Source: Sequoia sempervirens
Lineage: Eukaryota; Streptophyta; Pinopsida; Cupressales; Cupressaceae
Reading direction: 5' to 3'
DNA: 64,000 nucleotides
Assembly: GCA_007258455.2 (NCBI GenBank)
Contig: VDFB02270651.1
Coordinates: 702,547,360-702,611,359 of the forward strand
Both the position numbers and the translations under genes were made by a program. Numbering within the stretch: position 1 is the first letter of the stretch; each line of letters begins with the position of its first letter. Positions 11,691-22,281 of the stretch are shown here, piece by piece. The notes beneath the pieces are model-generated. The model ran no database searches. It had not been told where the DNA came from and saw only the letters and a program-made list of their open reading frames with translations.

Positions 11691-13082
11691 TTAATTTTTG
11701 CATCTCAATTTAAAAATAATAAAAGAAAATAGTTCCTTTCTTTTGAAAAGTTATTTTTTGTGTTTAAATATATGCAAATTATATAATGAAGGTTTATATC
11801 AAATTATTATATTTTTTTATTGTTTATTGGTATTTATAAGAATTATGATTCTTATAAAAAATACTTAATTAATTTATATGATACATAATATTTTAAAAAA
11901 TAATCAAATTACTTGTGTTACATTAAAAATATAAATTTATAAAAAAAAATCATATTTAATATGTATGATTAATAAAATCAAGAATGTTTTTATATAAAAT
12001 GTAATAAAAATAGAAATTTATTAAAAAAAAAAATCATATTTAATATGTATGATTAATAAAATCAATAATATTTTAATATAAAAGATTTTATATATAAAAA
12101 AATTAAATTAAATATTTTTTTGACAGTTAAATTTTTTCATAAAACGTAAAGTGACAAGCATTTAAATGAACAAACTGCCACAAAATTTTCATATGACAGA
12201 TAAAAATGGTCGTCAAATTCCAGACCTGGCACTTTCTAATGCCATTGCTGTCAGTTGTGAACAAAAGAATCCTTCTATATTATCTCCAAACGCCTCCTGG
12301 ACTTAGTGTTTCAATTCTATCTTTGCCACATTTATCTGACAATATTCTATTCCTGCACCAATACCTTTATTCCTACTTTCTTCCAACGTATCTATTCAGA
12401 AAATTATGGTCAAATCTTCCCTACACAATATTCCACTCTCTAAGCCATACACCTAGTTGTAGAAAAGAATCTTTATCCTCTCCCATGCACCATATTATTC
12501 GTTAGTATTTGGTATACAAAAATGGACATTTTATAATGCCATTCATTGATCATACTCTCCAACAAATAAACTACTTTCAATCTCAACTTCCCCTTTGGTC
12601 ATCTAATACATGCAAGCAACATCATGGTCAACTGCAAAAGGTTTTGGTGATAGTTCTCTAATTGTGGATTTATTTTAGGCACTCGAAAGGAATTTTAAGA
12701 ATTATACATCAATCATATATTTTTTTAGATTCTATCTTAGATATCAAAAATTTAGTTTAAAATAATTTTATGTACTTTGGTTTCTTTCTTAAAAAAATAT
12801 TAAAATTGATGGATGATTTATGTTAGGGATACAATTTTACTATCAATTCATAGTTGAGAGATTCAAAGGAAAATTATCGTTGTATATTATTTATTTTTCT
12901 CTATTGTTGTTTGTTTCTCTAATGGTAGTTTCTAATTCATTTGAGTTCCTCAATTTTATAATTGTCATACCTAAAAAAATGTAATAATTTTACTCAAATG
13001 TAAGGGATTATGTTCTATGTTGGGTGATACACAACATGATTTTAATAGGTAGTATGAAATTTTTTCTTCCAAGAACAAACTT
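11691..13082. other. AT-rich spacer
   Basis: A run of poly-A-rich sequence (11700-12120) that includes a local direct repeat: TCATATTTAATATGTATGA at about 11950 and again at about 12032. The open frame 12206-12505 has no recognised domain. Confidence 0.4.
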
Positions 13083-13211
13083 GATGAGGCTATAGGTTTG
13101 ATTGTTTTGCATGTTTATGACAACTTGTTCCATATCATGAATTGTACAACACCTAAAAACATATGGGATAGACTATAAAATCTATTTGGGATAAATAGTG
13201 ACAAAATTGAC
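13083..13211 (+). pseudogene. Fragment of a Ty1/copia gag polyprotein
   Basis: A short stretch reads DEAIGLIVLHVYDNLFHI, then CTTPKNIWDRL, a stop, and NLFG. This is the pattern of the UBN2/gag-polypeptide region of plant copia elements, where a W-D-x-L motif precedes a short loop and leads to the next helix. The rest of the element is not recognisable on either side and no LTRs were found, so this is an isolated remnant. Confidence 0.5.
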
Positions 13212-13861
13212 TTTTATTTCTCTTGATACATTTCCTTTAATTAAATTTTATTTTGTTAATTTCAATATTCGTGGTATAAAAAATTGCATACCCTTGCAAT
13301 TTCACCTAGGTTTTGTGCCCACTTTGGTATCCATTCCCTTAGTATTTTTGTAGGTTCATTTCAGCCTTTGCATCAATCTTCTTCCTTCTTAAGGTGCTCA
13401 AACCTCCTTTCCCATAAACATACAAATTATCTAATGCATAGCAAACATAGGAGAAGACTGACTCCAAATAATATTCTACGGGTATTGCGTTAATAATTAC
13501 ACTTGTTAAAATATAGATCATTATTGTAACTAATAGTATTTAGATGCTTTGATTTATATATAAGTAATAATTATTTATAATTTAAGAAACATTTATATAA
13601 GAGTAATTAAATTAATATATGTATAATAATAATTAAATATATGAAAACAATTATTAGTAAATAATATAATAATTAAATAATATATAAATGAAGTTGCAAA
13701 GATAAAGATCACCACAAATATTTATTTAATATTATTAGTAATGATTAATATTAATAATCAGATTAAATAGTAACATGAATAACAAGTATTAAATAAAAAT
13801 TGTTTTACTAACAATAATTAATAATTTTAATAATAACATATTAAAAAAATAAGCTCACGAG
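13212..13861. other. AT-rich spacer
   Basis: Contains a long TTAATAATTA-rich stretch (13500-13850). No features supported. Confidence 0.4.
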
Positions 13862-14930
13862 ACCATGGCAAGTGACTTAGCTCAAGATTCTGCACAAATT
13901 GTGTCTTGTCCATGGATGTTGGAAAAGGTTGTAGAGTTTGGCTTTACTCCTGTCAATTGCATTTTCTTGAAAGTTTCCAAGGCCTCTTTAACAAACCCAT
14001 TATGTGTAAATCCTATAATTATTGCAGTCCATGAGATCACATCTCATCTAGGCATTTTTGCATACATGTCTATTAGGGTATTCGCCACTAATACATTTGA
14101 CAATAATCCACTTTTGATTATGCTTTGATGGATATTCATACCCTATTCTAAAGCTCCCATTTTGACAGGTTGAGAGTATGCAGGCAAAGGTTGTGGAGTT
14201 TTTCTTAAGACCTATCGATTGCATTTCCTCAAATATGGAAAAGGCCTTTTCAAAAAATCTATTTAGTGCATACCTCGAAACCATGACATTCCATGAAACG
14301 AAATCTGGTCGAGTAATTTCTTTGAAAAGCCTTGAAGCCTCATCAAGAACACTATTTTGTGCATATCCTACAATCATCACATTCCACGAGATCACATCTT
14401 GTTGAGGTATTTTGTTAAAAAGTTCACGAGCTTTAGATATGTTTGCACATTTTGAGTACATGTCTAGCAGGGCATTGGCAACAAAAACATTAGAAATAAA
14501 TCCCCTTTGGATGATGCTTTGATGGATGTGAATACCCAATTCCAAAGCTCATATTTTGGCACAGGCTGGGAGAATGGTGGAAAAGGTGATATGATCAGGT
14601 GAAACAAGTGTTAATTACATACATGGTGAAATAACACCAATGCTTTCTGAGGATCTCCATCTCTTCAATACACTGCAATCATCACATTCCATGAGGAGTT
14701 GTCTCATTCTCCTCATTTCATGTCATCCAAAAATTTATGAGCTATCACTAAACTCCCACAATTGACATCAATGCTGATAAGTGTATTTTGGATAAAATTA
14801 TGAGTGGCGAATGCAAATCCCTTGCGATTGATGAATGAATTCATGAATTTGTTTACGTTTTAAATGCACATTCTTACCAACCTAGAGTTGCACTAAATGA
14901 GGATCTGTGTGAGTTTCCATAGGAAGATTG
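13862..14930 (-). pseudogene. Pentatricopeptide-repeat (PPR, PLS-type) protein fragment
   Basis: Read on the minus strand, the clearest part (14545-14048) carries consecutive PPR motifs. It has NVFVANALLDMYSKCANISK, then ARELFNKIPQQDVISWNVMI, then FKEITRPDFVSWNVMV and MQSIGLKKNSTTFACIL. Downstream (14130-13865) the pattern resumes in another frame with a further VANTLIDMYAK-like and DVISWTAIIIG-like motif. Upstream, to about 14930, degraded repeats are readable with stops. PPR proteins of this kind bind organelle RNA and act in editing, splicing or stability. This copy has several frameshifts and no start, transit peptide or C-terminal E/DYW domain, so it is a dead fragment. It is not in the same orientation as the PPR remnants at 28.6-29.4 kb. 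Confidence 0.85.
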
Positions 14931-15937
14931 TGTGTTGTAGGTAGAATGTGTAGCATTACGTCTTTACCCATTTATTGGCACCCACTAGTAAACAACTACC
15001 AGAAAATTGTTTCACTGTAACCTATTTGTGATGCGAGATAGGTTTCAACTCAAACTACATTAACAATATATAACCTATTTAATGGGCTGGCTTGGCAGGC
15101 TAAGGCAGCACAAGTTGAAGAAGGCTGTACTACTGTTATTGGAAAAAAACCTAAACCCTCTGGGCCTTCTTTCGATATGACTCTTCGCTCCAACAAATGA
15201 AACTCTAATTGTAAAACTTAATGGTGTTTGTTTGTGAGCTAGTTTTTTGTTGACTGCAGGCTGTCTTTTTTGCAGTCTGGTTTTTTTTGGCTTGTTTAAT
15301 CTGTTTGGCTTTTGGTTGTAATGGGTTCCAGATCCCATCAAAATCTGTTTTCCCCAATTTCAAAAATAATATATAGCCTATTGGCTAATTATTTATCATT
15401 TTTCTATAGGTTATTTGCATATTATCATAATTTATTTTATTATATTTAATATTTATGCTAGAACATAAGTGGGCATGAAATTTTGAGTTGGAATTATGTG
15501 CCACATGTAAGTACTTTGTAAGATGTTGTAAGAGGCATTTAATTTGGTTATATTTAGAAAATTTGGGACTCCTACATATGTGGGACCCTATGATATATAA
15601 GAGCTAAGAATAGAGGGAGATACTTGGGAATATTGACTAGCTATGATAAAATTTATTATTTTTCATGAAGTGCCTATTTAATATGGTGAATAATAAAATA
15701 ATGGGTTCTCATGTTGGGTGGATTTAATTAGTCAGTTATGAAAATTGTAAGAGTATAAGAGAGTATGCTATTTTTAGCTCTATTATAATAGAATCTTCTA
15801 GGGTGCATTAGAATATGAACCCATCTTAGGTGTCATACCTCTCAAAGGTTTTGCACATGGTTTAGAAAACCAAAACCATTTTCTAGCTTGTTCATTTATA
15901 TTATATGGTTGAATGTGTAGGTACTAGAATGTTGCCA
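14931..15937. other. Spacer with a possible LINE 3' tail
   Basis: The stretch 15205-15345 (GTTTGTTTGTGAGCTAG, then TGTAATGGGTTCCAGATCCC) looks like the T- and G-rich 3' end of plant LINEs. No coding part or target duplication is visible. The minus-strand frame at 15075-15341 is most likely a shadow of this low-complexity sequence. Confidence 0.3.
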
Positions 15938-15942
15938 TAATT
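15938..15942 (+). repeat. Left target-site duplication of the chromovirus (TAATT)
   Basis: TAATT directly before the TGGTG start of the left LTR. The same five bases follow the right LTR at 22277-22281. Confidence 0.8.
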
Positions 15943-16731
15943 TGGTGCAATCATGGATGGAGGATTCAGAAATAACAATCCAAAATGTGTAGCTTAGAGT
16001 CAACACATTAGAAATAACACAAGAAAATGATCTGTAAATATGATTCTTTATTGAATTGATAATCTTACATGCAACATATGCCTCATGGGTGAATATCCAG
16101 GGCTCACAGGCCTGCCACAAGGGAATTCAACATTACAACTAGTCGAAGGCATTATTATAGTCCCTTGAAGGGTTGACACAAAAATATAACTATTCATCTA
16201 TCTCTAACTTGATAAATGACTTCCTATGAATTACAAATGATTATAAATATTCTTCTCAAGCTCCAACAAAGGTCCATGTCGGCCACAAGGATTTACAAAA
16301 CTCAATGAATGAACAACTATGAATGTTAGCCTCAAAATATGAAGATATAATCCTTTGCGAAAATAAATGACTTGAGAATATCCAAGATAGATCCCATTAG
16401 ACCCAAAATTCTAGGTCCCATTAAGCTCTGCATGATTTGGAATAGGTCCACACTAAGAAATCTAGACTAGGTTGGCCCCAAATTCTTTGACCAAAAAATA
16501 TAGTGAAATTTTGAGAGCGATAACTTTATGAAAACAAATACAAACAATCTAAAATCTAGATATGTGATAGATGTCAATGTGTAGATGCTATATCTTGCTC
16601 TGTGAGTTGAGAAACGATAATGCAGTGAAATGTAGAATGAAATAGTGAAACTAGTACTGAGTGAAATACAAGAAAAGAAATGTTTTTGGGTGATATAGGA
16701 TTGCTTTACAACCGGGGATGCTCCCGCATTA
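15943..16731 (-). repeat. 3' LTR of the chromovirus
   Basis: Aligns along its length with 21490-22276. Shared landmarks include TGTAGCTTAGAGTCAACA, ATGATTCTTTATTGAATTG, CATATGCCTCATGGGTGAAT and CAACCGGGGATGCTCC (CAACCAGGGATGCTCC in the other copy). In element orientation it begins with TAATGCGGGAGCATCC, where the other LTR has TGATGCAGGAGC, and it ends in CA. Confidence 0.9.
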
Positions 16732-16779
16732 GACACCCAAGGTTGGAAGAAAAGTGAGTCCCTCACTTTCTAGGGCTAA

Positions 16780-16935
16780 GACAAAAACCAATACTATCCT
16801 CCTCAGCATGAGAAATCCATGTTGAATCCTCCACTGGTCTTCCTTTCCACTTCACCAGATATTCTTTGTATTGCTTGTTCCTAGTGCTCCTTCTGGTTTT
16901 GGTATCCAAAATCTATTCAATATCCTTTGGTGCTT
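16780..16935 (-). pseudogene. Chromodomain at the C-terminus of the chromovirus integrase
   Basis: Minus-strand translation gives KQYKEYLVKWKGRPVEDSTW followed by ISHAEEDS. This is the diagnostic chromodomain core (Y-L-V-K-W-K-G, then S/T-W-E/I) that plant chromoviruses append to integrase. The family is thought to use it to steer integration toward particular chromatin. The aromatic positions Y, W and W are present. It lies directly upstream, in element order, of the 3' LTR. Confidence 0.85.
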
Positions 16936-17193
16936 GATATGGTAACTACTCTAGATATACTTCATTGCTACTACTACTTGACTATCCTTCATGATACTCA
17001 TATATGTATGCAATATTGAAAATAGGTGATATACCCAATGTCTTTGGTAACTCCACTTCATATGCATTGCTAGAATCAAACTTCCTTAGAATCTTACACG
17101 GTTCAAACTTCCTCATCTTCAAATTATTATATGTTTCCACTGAAAATCTCTCCTTCTTCAGATATATACCATCACTTCATCTCCAACATCAAA

Positions 17194-18268
17194 TTATTTA
17201 TGTCTCTGGTGCTCATCTGCCTTCTCCTTATACTTACCGTTCATGTCCTCCAAATGTTTCCAGAATTGATTATGCAATGTGTCCATGAAATCTACAAACT
17301 CTTCTGCCTCTACACTCCTTTTGTTCTCCATATTGATGTCTCTTAACTTTGCAACTCCTTTGGGATGTGCTCCTATCATGATCTGAAATGGTGTCTTCCC
17401 TGTACTCTGGTTCATTGAATTATTGTATGCAAAATTTTCTTGCAGTAAAACTATATCCCAATTTCCTAGCTTATCTCTAACTAAATATCTCAACAGGTTA
17501 CCCAAAATTTTGCTTGTCCATATGTCTATGGGTGATACACTAAACTAAATTTTAGGTCTATCTTCATCTTCTTCCACAATGTTCTCCAAAAGTATCCAAT
17601 GAACTTGGTGTCTTTGTTTGAACTATACAATTAGGTAATCCATGCAGTCTAACAATCTCCTTGAAAAATAAGTCAGCAACATGCACAACATCATTAGTCT
17701 TCTTGCAAGGAATGAAATGTGCCATTTTAGAAAATCTATCCACTACAACCATTATAGAATCATATCCTCTCCATGTTCTTGGAAATCCCAATATGAAATC
17801 CATGCTTATATCTTCCCAAAGTTTCTCTGGTACTATCAAAGGTTTATACAGTCCTGTAAATTATGACTACTCCCTTTTGAAACTTGACGAATTATGCAAT
17901 TCTAAACATACTTCCTGACATGCTTATAACTACAGCCAAAAATAATGTTCACTCACCAAAGATACTATTTTATCTACTCCAAAGTGTCCTGCTAAACCTC
18001 CACCATGCTTCTCTTTGATCAAATTCTCTCTCATTGAAATCCACAAAATACACATTTGATTTCCTTTGAACAACATATCTTCTTGAATGAAATAATCCAA
18101 CCATTGGCTCCAGTTTGTCACTACTAGTTCTTTGCATGCTCTCCACGCTTCACCAAAATCTGCATCATCCTCATACATATGCTTCAACTCTTCAAAACAC
18201 AATACTTCTATCCTCATTTCTGTCAGCAAATTCCTTCTACTCAATGCATCTACAACTTTGTTTGACAA
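17194..18268 (-). pseudogene. Chromovirus integrase
   Basis: Three minus-strand segments cover the integrase. Segment 18268-17930 has the N-terminal zinc-binding region (GGGLAGHFGVDKIVSLVSEH, then YFWL). Segment 17839-17564 has the start of the catalytic core ([20 protein letters not shown], then [15 protein letters not shown]), including the first catalytic Asp of the DDE triad in SMDFI. Segment 17505-17194 has the C-terminal part (QSTGKTPFQIMIGAHPKG). Frameshifts separate the segments and the core around the second Asp and the Glu is damaged, so the enzyme is inactive. Confidence 0.88.
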
Positions 18269-19440
18269 CCACTCCCATGCTTCAACACAAAGGTATAACT
18301 CTGCAAGAACTCTTGACCCATCTCATGTCTTTGATTCAACTTCCCTTGAGTATTCAAATACTGCAAATCTTGATGATCCATATACAACACAAACTCCTTG
18401 GGCGATAAATAATGTATCCACTTCTTCAAGGCTTGAATTATGGCATAGAATTCCTTATCATAAACTAAATATCTTCTTCTGGCATCATTCAAATTTTCAC
18501 TGAAATAGGCTATAGGTATTCCTTCTTGACTCAACAGTACTATTGCATTTCCACTTGCATCATAATCAACTTGAAATACTTTGTCAAAATTTGGTAATGC
18601 TGATATTGGCTTCTCTGTTACCTTTTGCTTCAACAATTCAAAACTTCTTTGTGCTACAAATTTCCACTTAAACTTCTTGTCTCTTGTCATGGTCTTTGTC
18701 ATGGGGTTACAAATGCAACTAAAACTTCTAATAAACTTCTAGTAGAAACTAGCTAATCCATGGAATGATATCACCTCTCCAATGTTTATTAGTGTAGGTC
18801 AATCTACAATTTCTCTTACTTTCTTAGGGTCCATCTTCAGTCCTTTAGCAAAAATGACAAAACCCAAATATACCAACTTTGTCTTCATAAAGCTACACTT
18901 CTTGACATTAATCAACAACTTCTCTTCTCTCAACCTTTGCAATACTTTCTAGATGTGCCGCAAATGTTCTTCTCTAGTCTTACTGAAAATCAAAATATCA
19001 TCCAATTTTTAAAAATGAAAAACTTACCCAAGAATTTCTTCAATACCTCATTCATCAATCTCATAAAAGTGCTCGGTGCATTAGTCAATCCAAAAAGAAT
19101 TAATAACCACTTGTACAATCCTTCATTGGTCTTAAATGCAGTCTTCCATTCATCTCTTGCTTTGATTATGATATGATGATATCCAATCTTTAGGTCAATC
19201 TTTGTGAAATACTTCACTCCACTCAAACAGTTCATAATGTCATCCATCCTTGGCAATGGAATTTGGTACTTGATAGTGACCCTATTGATTTCTCTTGAAT
19301 TTGTACACATTATCCACTATCCATATTTATTTGGTGCAAGTACAATAGGTACCACACATGGGATTAAACTTTTTTTGATCAATCCTTTCCTCAACAACTC
19401 TTGTATCTTTCGATGTCATTCTATGTGTTGTCTTGTTTGG
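18250..19440 (-). pseudogene. Chromovirus reverse transcriptase and RNase H
   Basis: RT is seen at 19310-18990: SREINRVTIKYQIPLPRMDD, FTKIDLKIGYHHIIIKARDE, WKTAFKTNEGLYKW and FGLTNAPSTFMRLMN, all standard Ty3/gypsy RT motifs. The YxDD box is disrupted: a frame change leaves LDDILIF in one frame and an aberrant FIFKNW in the other. RNase H follows at 18702-18250 (FQVDYDASGNAIVLLSQEG, with YDAS as the expected acidic box, then YLVYDKEFYAIIQALKKW). These domains copy the element RNA into DNA. The copy is non-functional because of frameshifts. Confidence 0.9.
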
Positions 19441-19770
19441 AAAACTTTCTCTCGGTATTAGATCTATATGATGACTGATACTATGGATTGGTGGTAGACC
19501 ATCTGGTACATTCTACAACATGATTTCTTCATACTCTACTAACAACTCCCCTACTTCTCCATTCTTTGTGGTAGGATTCTCTACCTCTAGACCATTGCTT
19601 TTATTTGGAATCAACACAAAACAAATGTTCTCATGCCTCAATCCATCTAGAAATTTTCTTCCATCTACCAAAAATAGTCTAGAAGTGCCACAAACTTTAG
19701 TCTTCTCTTCCTCTAAAGGTATCAAATTGATTCTCTTTCCATTTGAAGTCACAATATAGGTATTCCTTCT

Positions 19771-20202
19771 TCAATCATGAATTGCTTTCTTATCATATTG
19801 CCATGGTCTTCGTAACAGTAAATGAGAAGCATCCATAGGCATAATATCACACAAAAATTCACCCCTATATGATCCAATATGAAATTTCACCAAATATTGC
19901 TCATTCACCAATATCTTATGCTCATCTTGAATGCATGCTATCCTATAAAGGTTTGGATGTTTCAATCTCTCCAAATTCAACTTGGTTACCATCTCCTCTG
20001 AAACTAGATTATTAGTGCTGCCACTATCAATGCTAAATTTACATACCTTTCGTTTGGAATTACATCTGGTTTTGAACAAAATTTTCCTTTGCAGTGGTTC
20101 CACAGTCACTTCTTCATGCATCAAATCTTTCCTCATCACAAATGATTCAACTTTCTCAGGTTTCCCAATTGAATTATGGGATCCAACATGTTCTTCATCC
20201 AC
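19771..20202 (-). pseudogene. Chromovirus aspartic protease
   Basis: Minus strand carries CKFSIDSGSTNNLVSEEMV, a retroviral-type protease active site (D-S-G), followed by LNLERLKHPNLYRIACIQDE and later MPMDASHLLLRRPWQYDKKA. The last block is the usual end of gypsy protease domains leading to the linker before RT. The immediately preceding sequence is the gag CCHC knuckle in another frame. Confidence 0.85.
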
Positions 20203-20244
20203 ATATGTTGTTCTTCTAGTATGCTTAGGTTTCTTTTTGGTGCT

Positions 20245-21230
20245 TCCTTTATGACACTCAAATGCTCTGTGTCCTTCACCTCCACACTTGAAACATGTTC
20301 CTCTGAATGGTCTTCTCTCAGATCTTCCTTCATCTCTCGGGTATCCCTCATAGCAGTAAGAATTATGACCTCCTCTATCACTTCGGTAGAAATTTCTATC
20401 TTCTCTTCCTCTACGGTATGAATTGTTGTCATTTTCTTCACTTCGGTAGGGTTTTATATATTTGTTCTACTTTGCATAAGGTCTTCTTTGTCCAGATTGG
20501 GATCCGCTCCTTTGGAATCTTCCTCTTGCACTTCTTTGTCTTTGTTCAAACTTCTTGTTCAACTTCTCTTCCACCTTTAATGCAAATTGGTATGCTTCTT
20601 CAACTGATGTCATCTTCCCCAGGATCAATTCTTCTTGAATGTTTGATCTCAGTCCATTGATATATCTCGCCACTTTCTCTTTTATTGCTTCACTATGATT
20701 GGTTTTGATTATCATCTTATAGAATTCTTCAATATACTTCTTCACAAATTTCTCCTTTTTTCTTAGGTTCTGCAATCTTTTCAACAGTTCAACTTCATAG
20801 TCGGCTGGTATGAATTGATTCTTCAACTTTGTCACCATTCTATCACATTTGATTATTTTCTCCTTTCCTCTTATTTTTCTATCTAATTGAACTTCTTTCC
20901 ACCATAAAGCTTAGCATGGCCTTTCAATTTTTTTTTCACAAATCTAAATCTTTCTAGATATTCAATTTCTTCACATTCAAAGTATTCTTCCATTTTATTG
21001 ATCCAATCAATGAATTCTTCAAGATTCAAATATCCTATGTAATTTTGAATTTCAACTCTAGGTTGCTTACCAATCTTTGAGGCCACTTTCAACATCTTCA
21101 CTTGATTTGATTCTTCTTCTTCTTCGCCTAGGGCTTCTACAAATTGATTCGCAACATGATTTGCTTCATCATCACTTTCATCCTCCTACCTAGAGTTTAG
21201 GCCTCGCCTTCGGTCTTCTTCTACTACATC
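20245..21230 (-). pseudogene. Chromovirus gag with CCHC zinc knuckle
   Basis: Segments 21101-20883 and 20838-20467 on the minus strand give a Retrotrans_gag domain (YLNLEEFIDWINKMEEYFEC, then FVKKYIEEFYKMIIKT and GLRSNIQEELILGKMTSVEE). A basic stretch rich in Arg, Gly and Gln follows. Near 20297-20250, in another frame, is CFKCGGEGHRAFECH, the C-X2-C-X4-H-X4-C knuckle that binds element RNA. A stop at 20883 separates the first two parts. The start codon region around 21110-21230 is not clear. Confidence 0.85.
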
Positions 21231-21473
21231 TAATCAAAATCACATCTCACACAACATTTCCAACATCTCATCCATTCTTCTAGCAACAATCACCATAGCA
21301 GGTTCTCTCCTTGGTGGAATCTCTCCCCTCAAATCGATGCAACTTCCTCAATTCGACAATCTGGCTACAAGGGTTTCAACTGCCTCAGAATCGATGATTA
21401 GTTGAAAACACATGCAATTTTCCTCAAGTCGGTGATCTATTCACCTCAAGGAATGCCTTTAGGACTCAAAAAT

Positions 21474-21487
21474 TCACTCTAATACCA
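21474..21487 (-). promoter_or_regulatory. Primer-binding site of the chromovirus (initiator Met-tRNA type)
   Basis: In element orientation the sequence two bases after the 5' LTR is TGGTATTAGAGTGA. It differs from the usual plant initiator-methionine tRNA site (TGGTATCAGAGC) at few positions. It defines the inner edge of the 5' LTR at 21490. Confidence 0.75.
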
Positions 21488-21489
21488 CT

Positions 21490-22276
21490 TGGTGGAGTCA
21501 TGGATAGAGGGTTTAGAAAGAACATTCCAAACCATGTAGCTTAGAGTCAACATAACAAAAATAACACAAGAAAATGATCTACAAATATGATTCTTTATTG
21601 AATTGGAAATCTCACATGCAACATATGCCTCATGGGTGAATATCCAAGGCTCACAAGCTTACCACAAGGGCATTCAACATTATAACTAGCCAAAAGCCTT
21701 ATTACAATCCCCTAAAGGGTTGATACAAAAATATAACTATCAATCTATCTCTAACTTGATAACTGATTTCCTATGAATTACAAATGATTATAAATATGCT
21801 TCACAAGTTCCAACAAAGGTCTGCGTCAGCCACAAGGATTTACAAAACCTAATGAATGAACAATTGTGAATGTTGACCTCAAAATATGAAGAGATAATCC
21901 TTTAGACTTGCGAATCTCCAAGATAGATCACATTGGACCCAAAATTCTTGTATGGCATGTTCCATTAAGCTCAACATGATTTGGAATAGGTCTACACTAA
22001 GAAATTTGGACCAGGTCAGCCCCAAATGCTCTGACTAGAAAATATATAGTGAAATTTTGAGAGCGACAACTTTCTAAAAACAAATGCAAATGATTTGAAA
22101 TATGGATATGTGATAGATGTCAATGTGTAGAGCTATATCCTGCTCTGTGAGCTGAGAAATGATAATGCGGTGAAATACAAAATGAAATATTGAATTTTCT
22201 ACCAAGTGAAATGCAAGAAAATAAATGTTTTTGGTTGATATAAGATTTCTTTACAACCAGGGATGCTCCTGCATCA
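21490..22276 (-). repeat. 5' LTR of the chromovirus
   Basis: The 787-bp partner of the LTR at 15943-16731. In element orientation it starts TGATGCAGGAGCATCC and ends CCACCA, followed by the primer-binding site. The two LTRs differ by scattered substitutions and small indels, so the insertion is not recent. Confidence 0.9.
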
Positions 22277-22281
22277 TAATT
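22277..22281 (+). repeat. Right target-site duplication of the chromovirus (TAATT)
   Basis: TAATT directly after the right LTR; matches 15938-15942. Confidence 0.8.

Larger units (their letters stand above)
15943..22276 (-). mobile_element. Chromovirus (Ty3/gypsy LTR retrotransposon), structurally complete, coding-dead
   Basis: A 6.33-kb element with two LTRs of about 0.79 kb, each in TG...CA/TA form, a primer-binding site and a 5-bp duplication TAATT. On the minus strand the domain order is gag with CCHC knuckle, aspartic protease, reverse transcriptase, RNase H, integrase, then a chromodomain. This is the Ty3/gypsy order, and the chromodomain places it among plant chromoviruses. All domains are interrupted by frameshifts or stops, so it can no longer move by itself. 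It sits in otherwise unremarkable AT-rich sequence. Confidence 0.92.

Noticed and set aside
8600..12206. ATGACAGATAAAAA direct repeats flanking the hAT remnant as a target duplication
   Set aside because: hAT duplications are 8 bp, and no terminal inverted repeats adjoin these sites. The motif is simple and may be coincidental.
15075..15341. 88-codon minus-strand frame
   Set aside because: Antisense to a T/G-rich LINE-like tail; the basic, low-complexity product is not credible.
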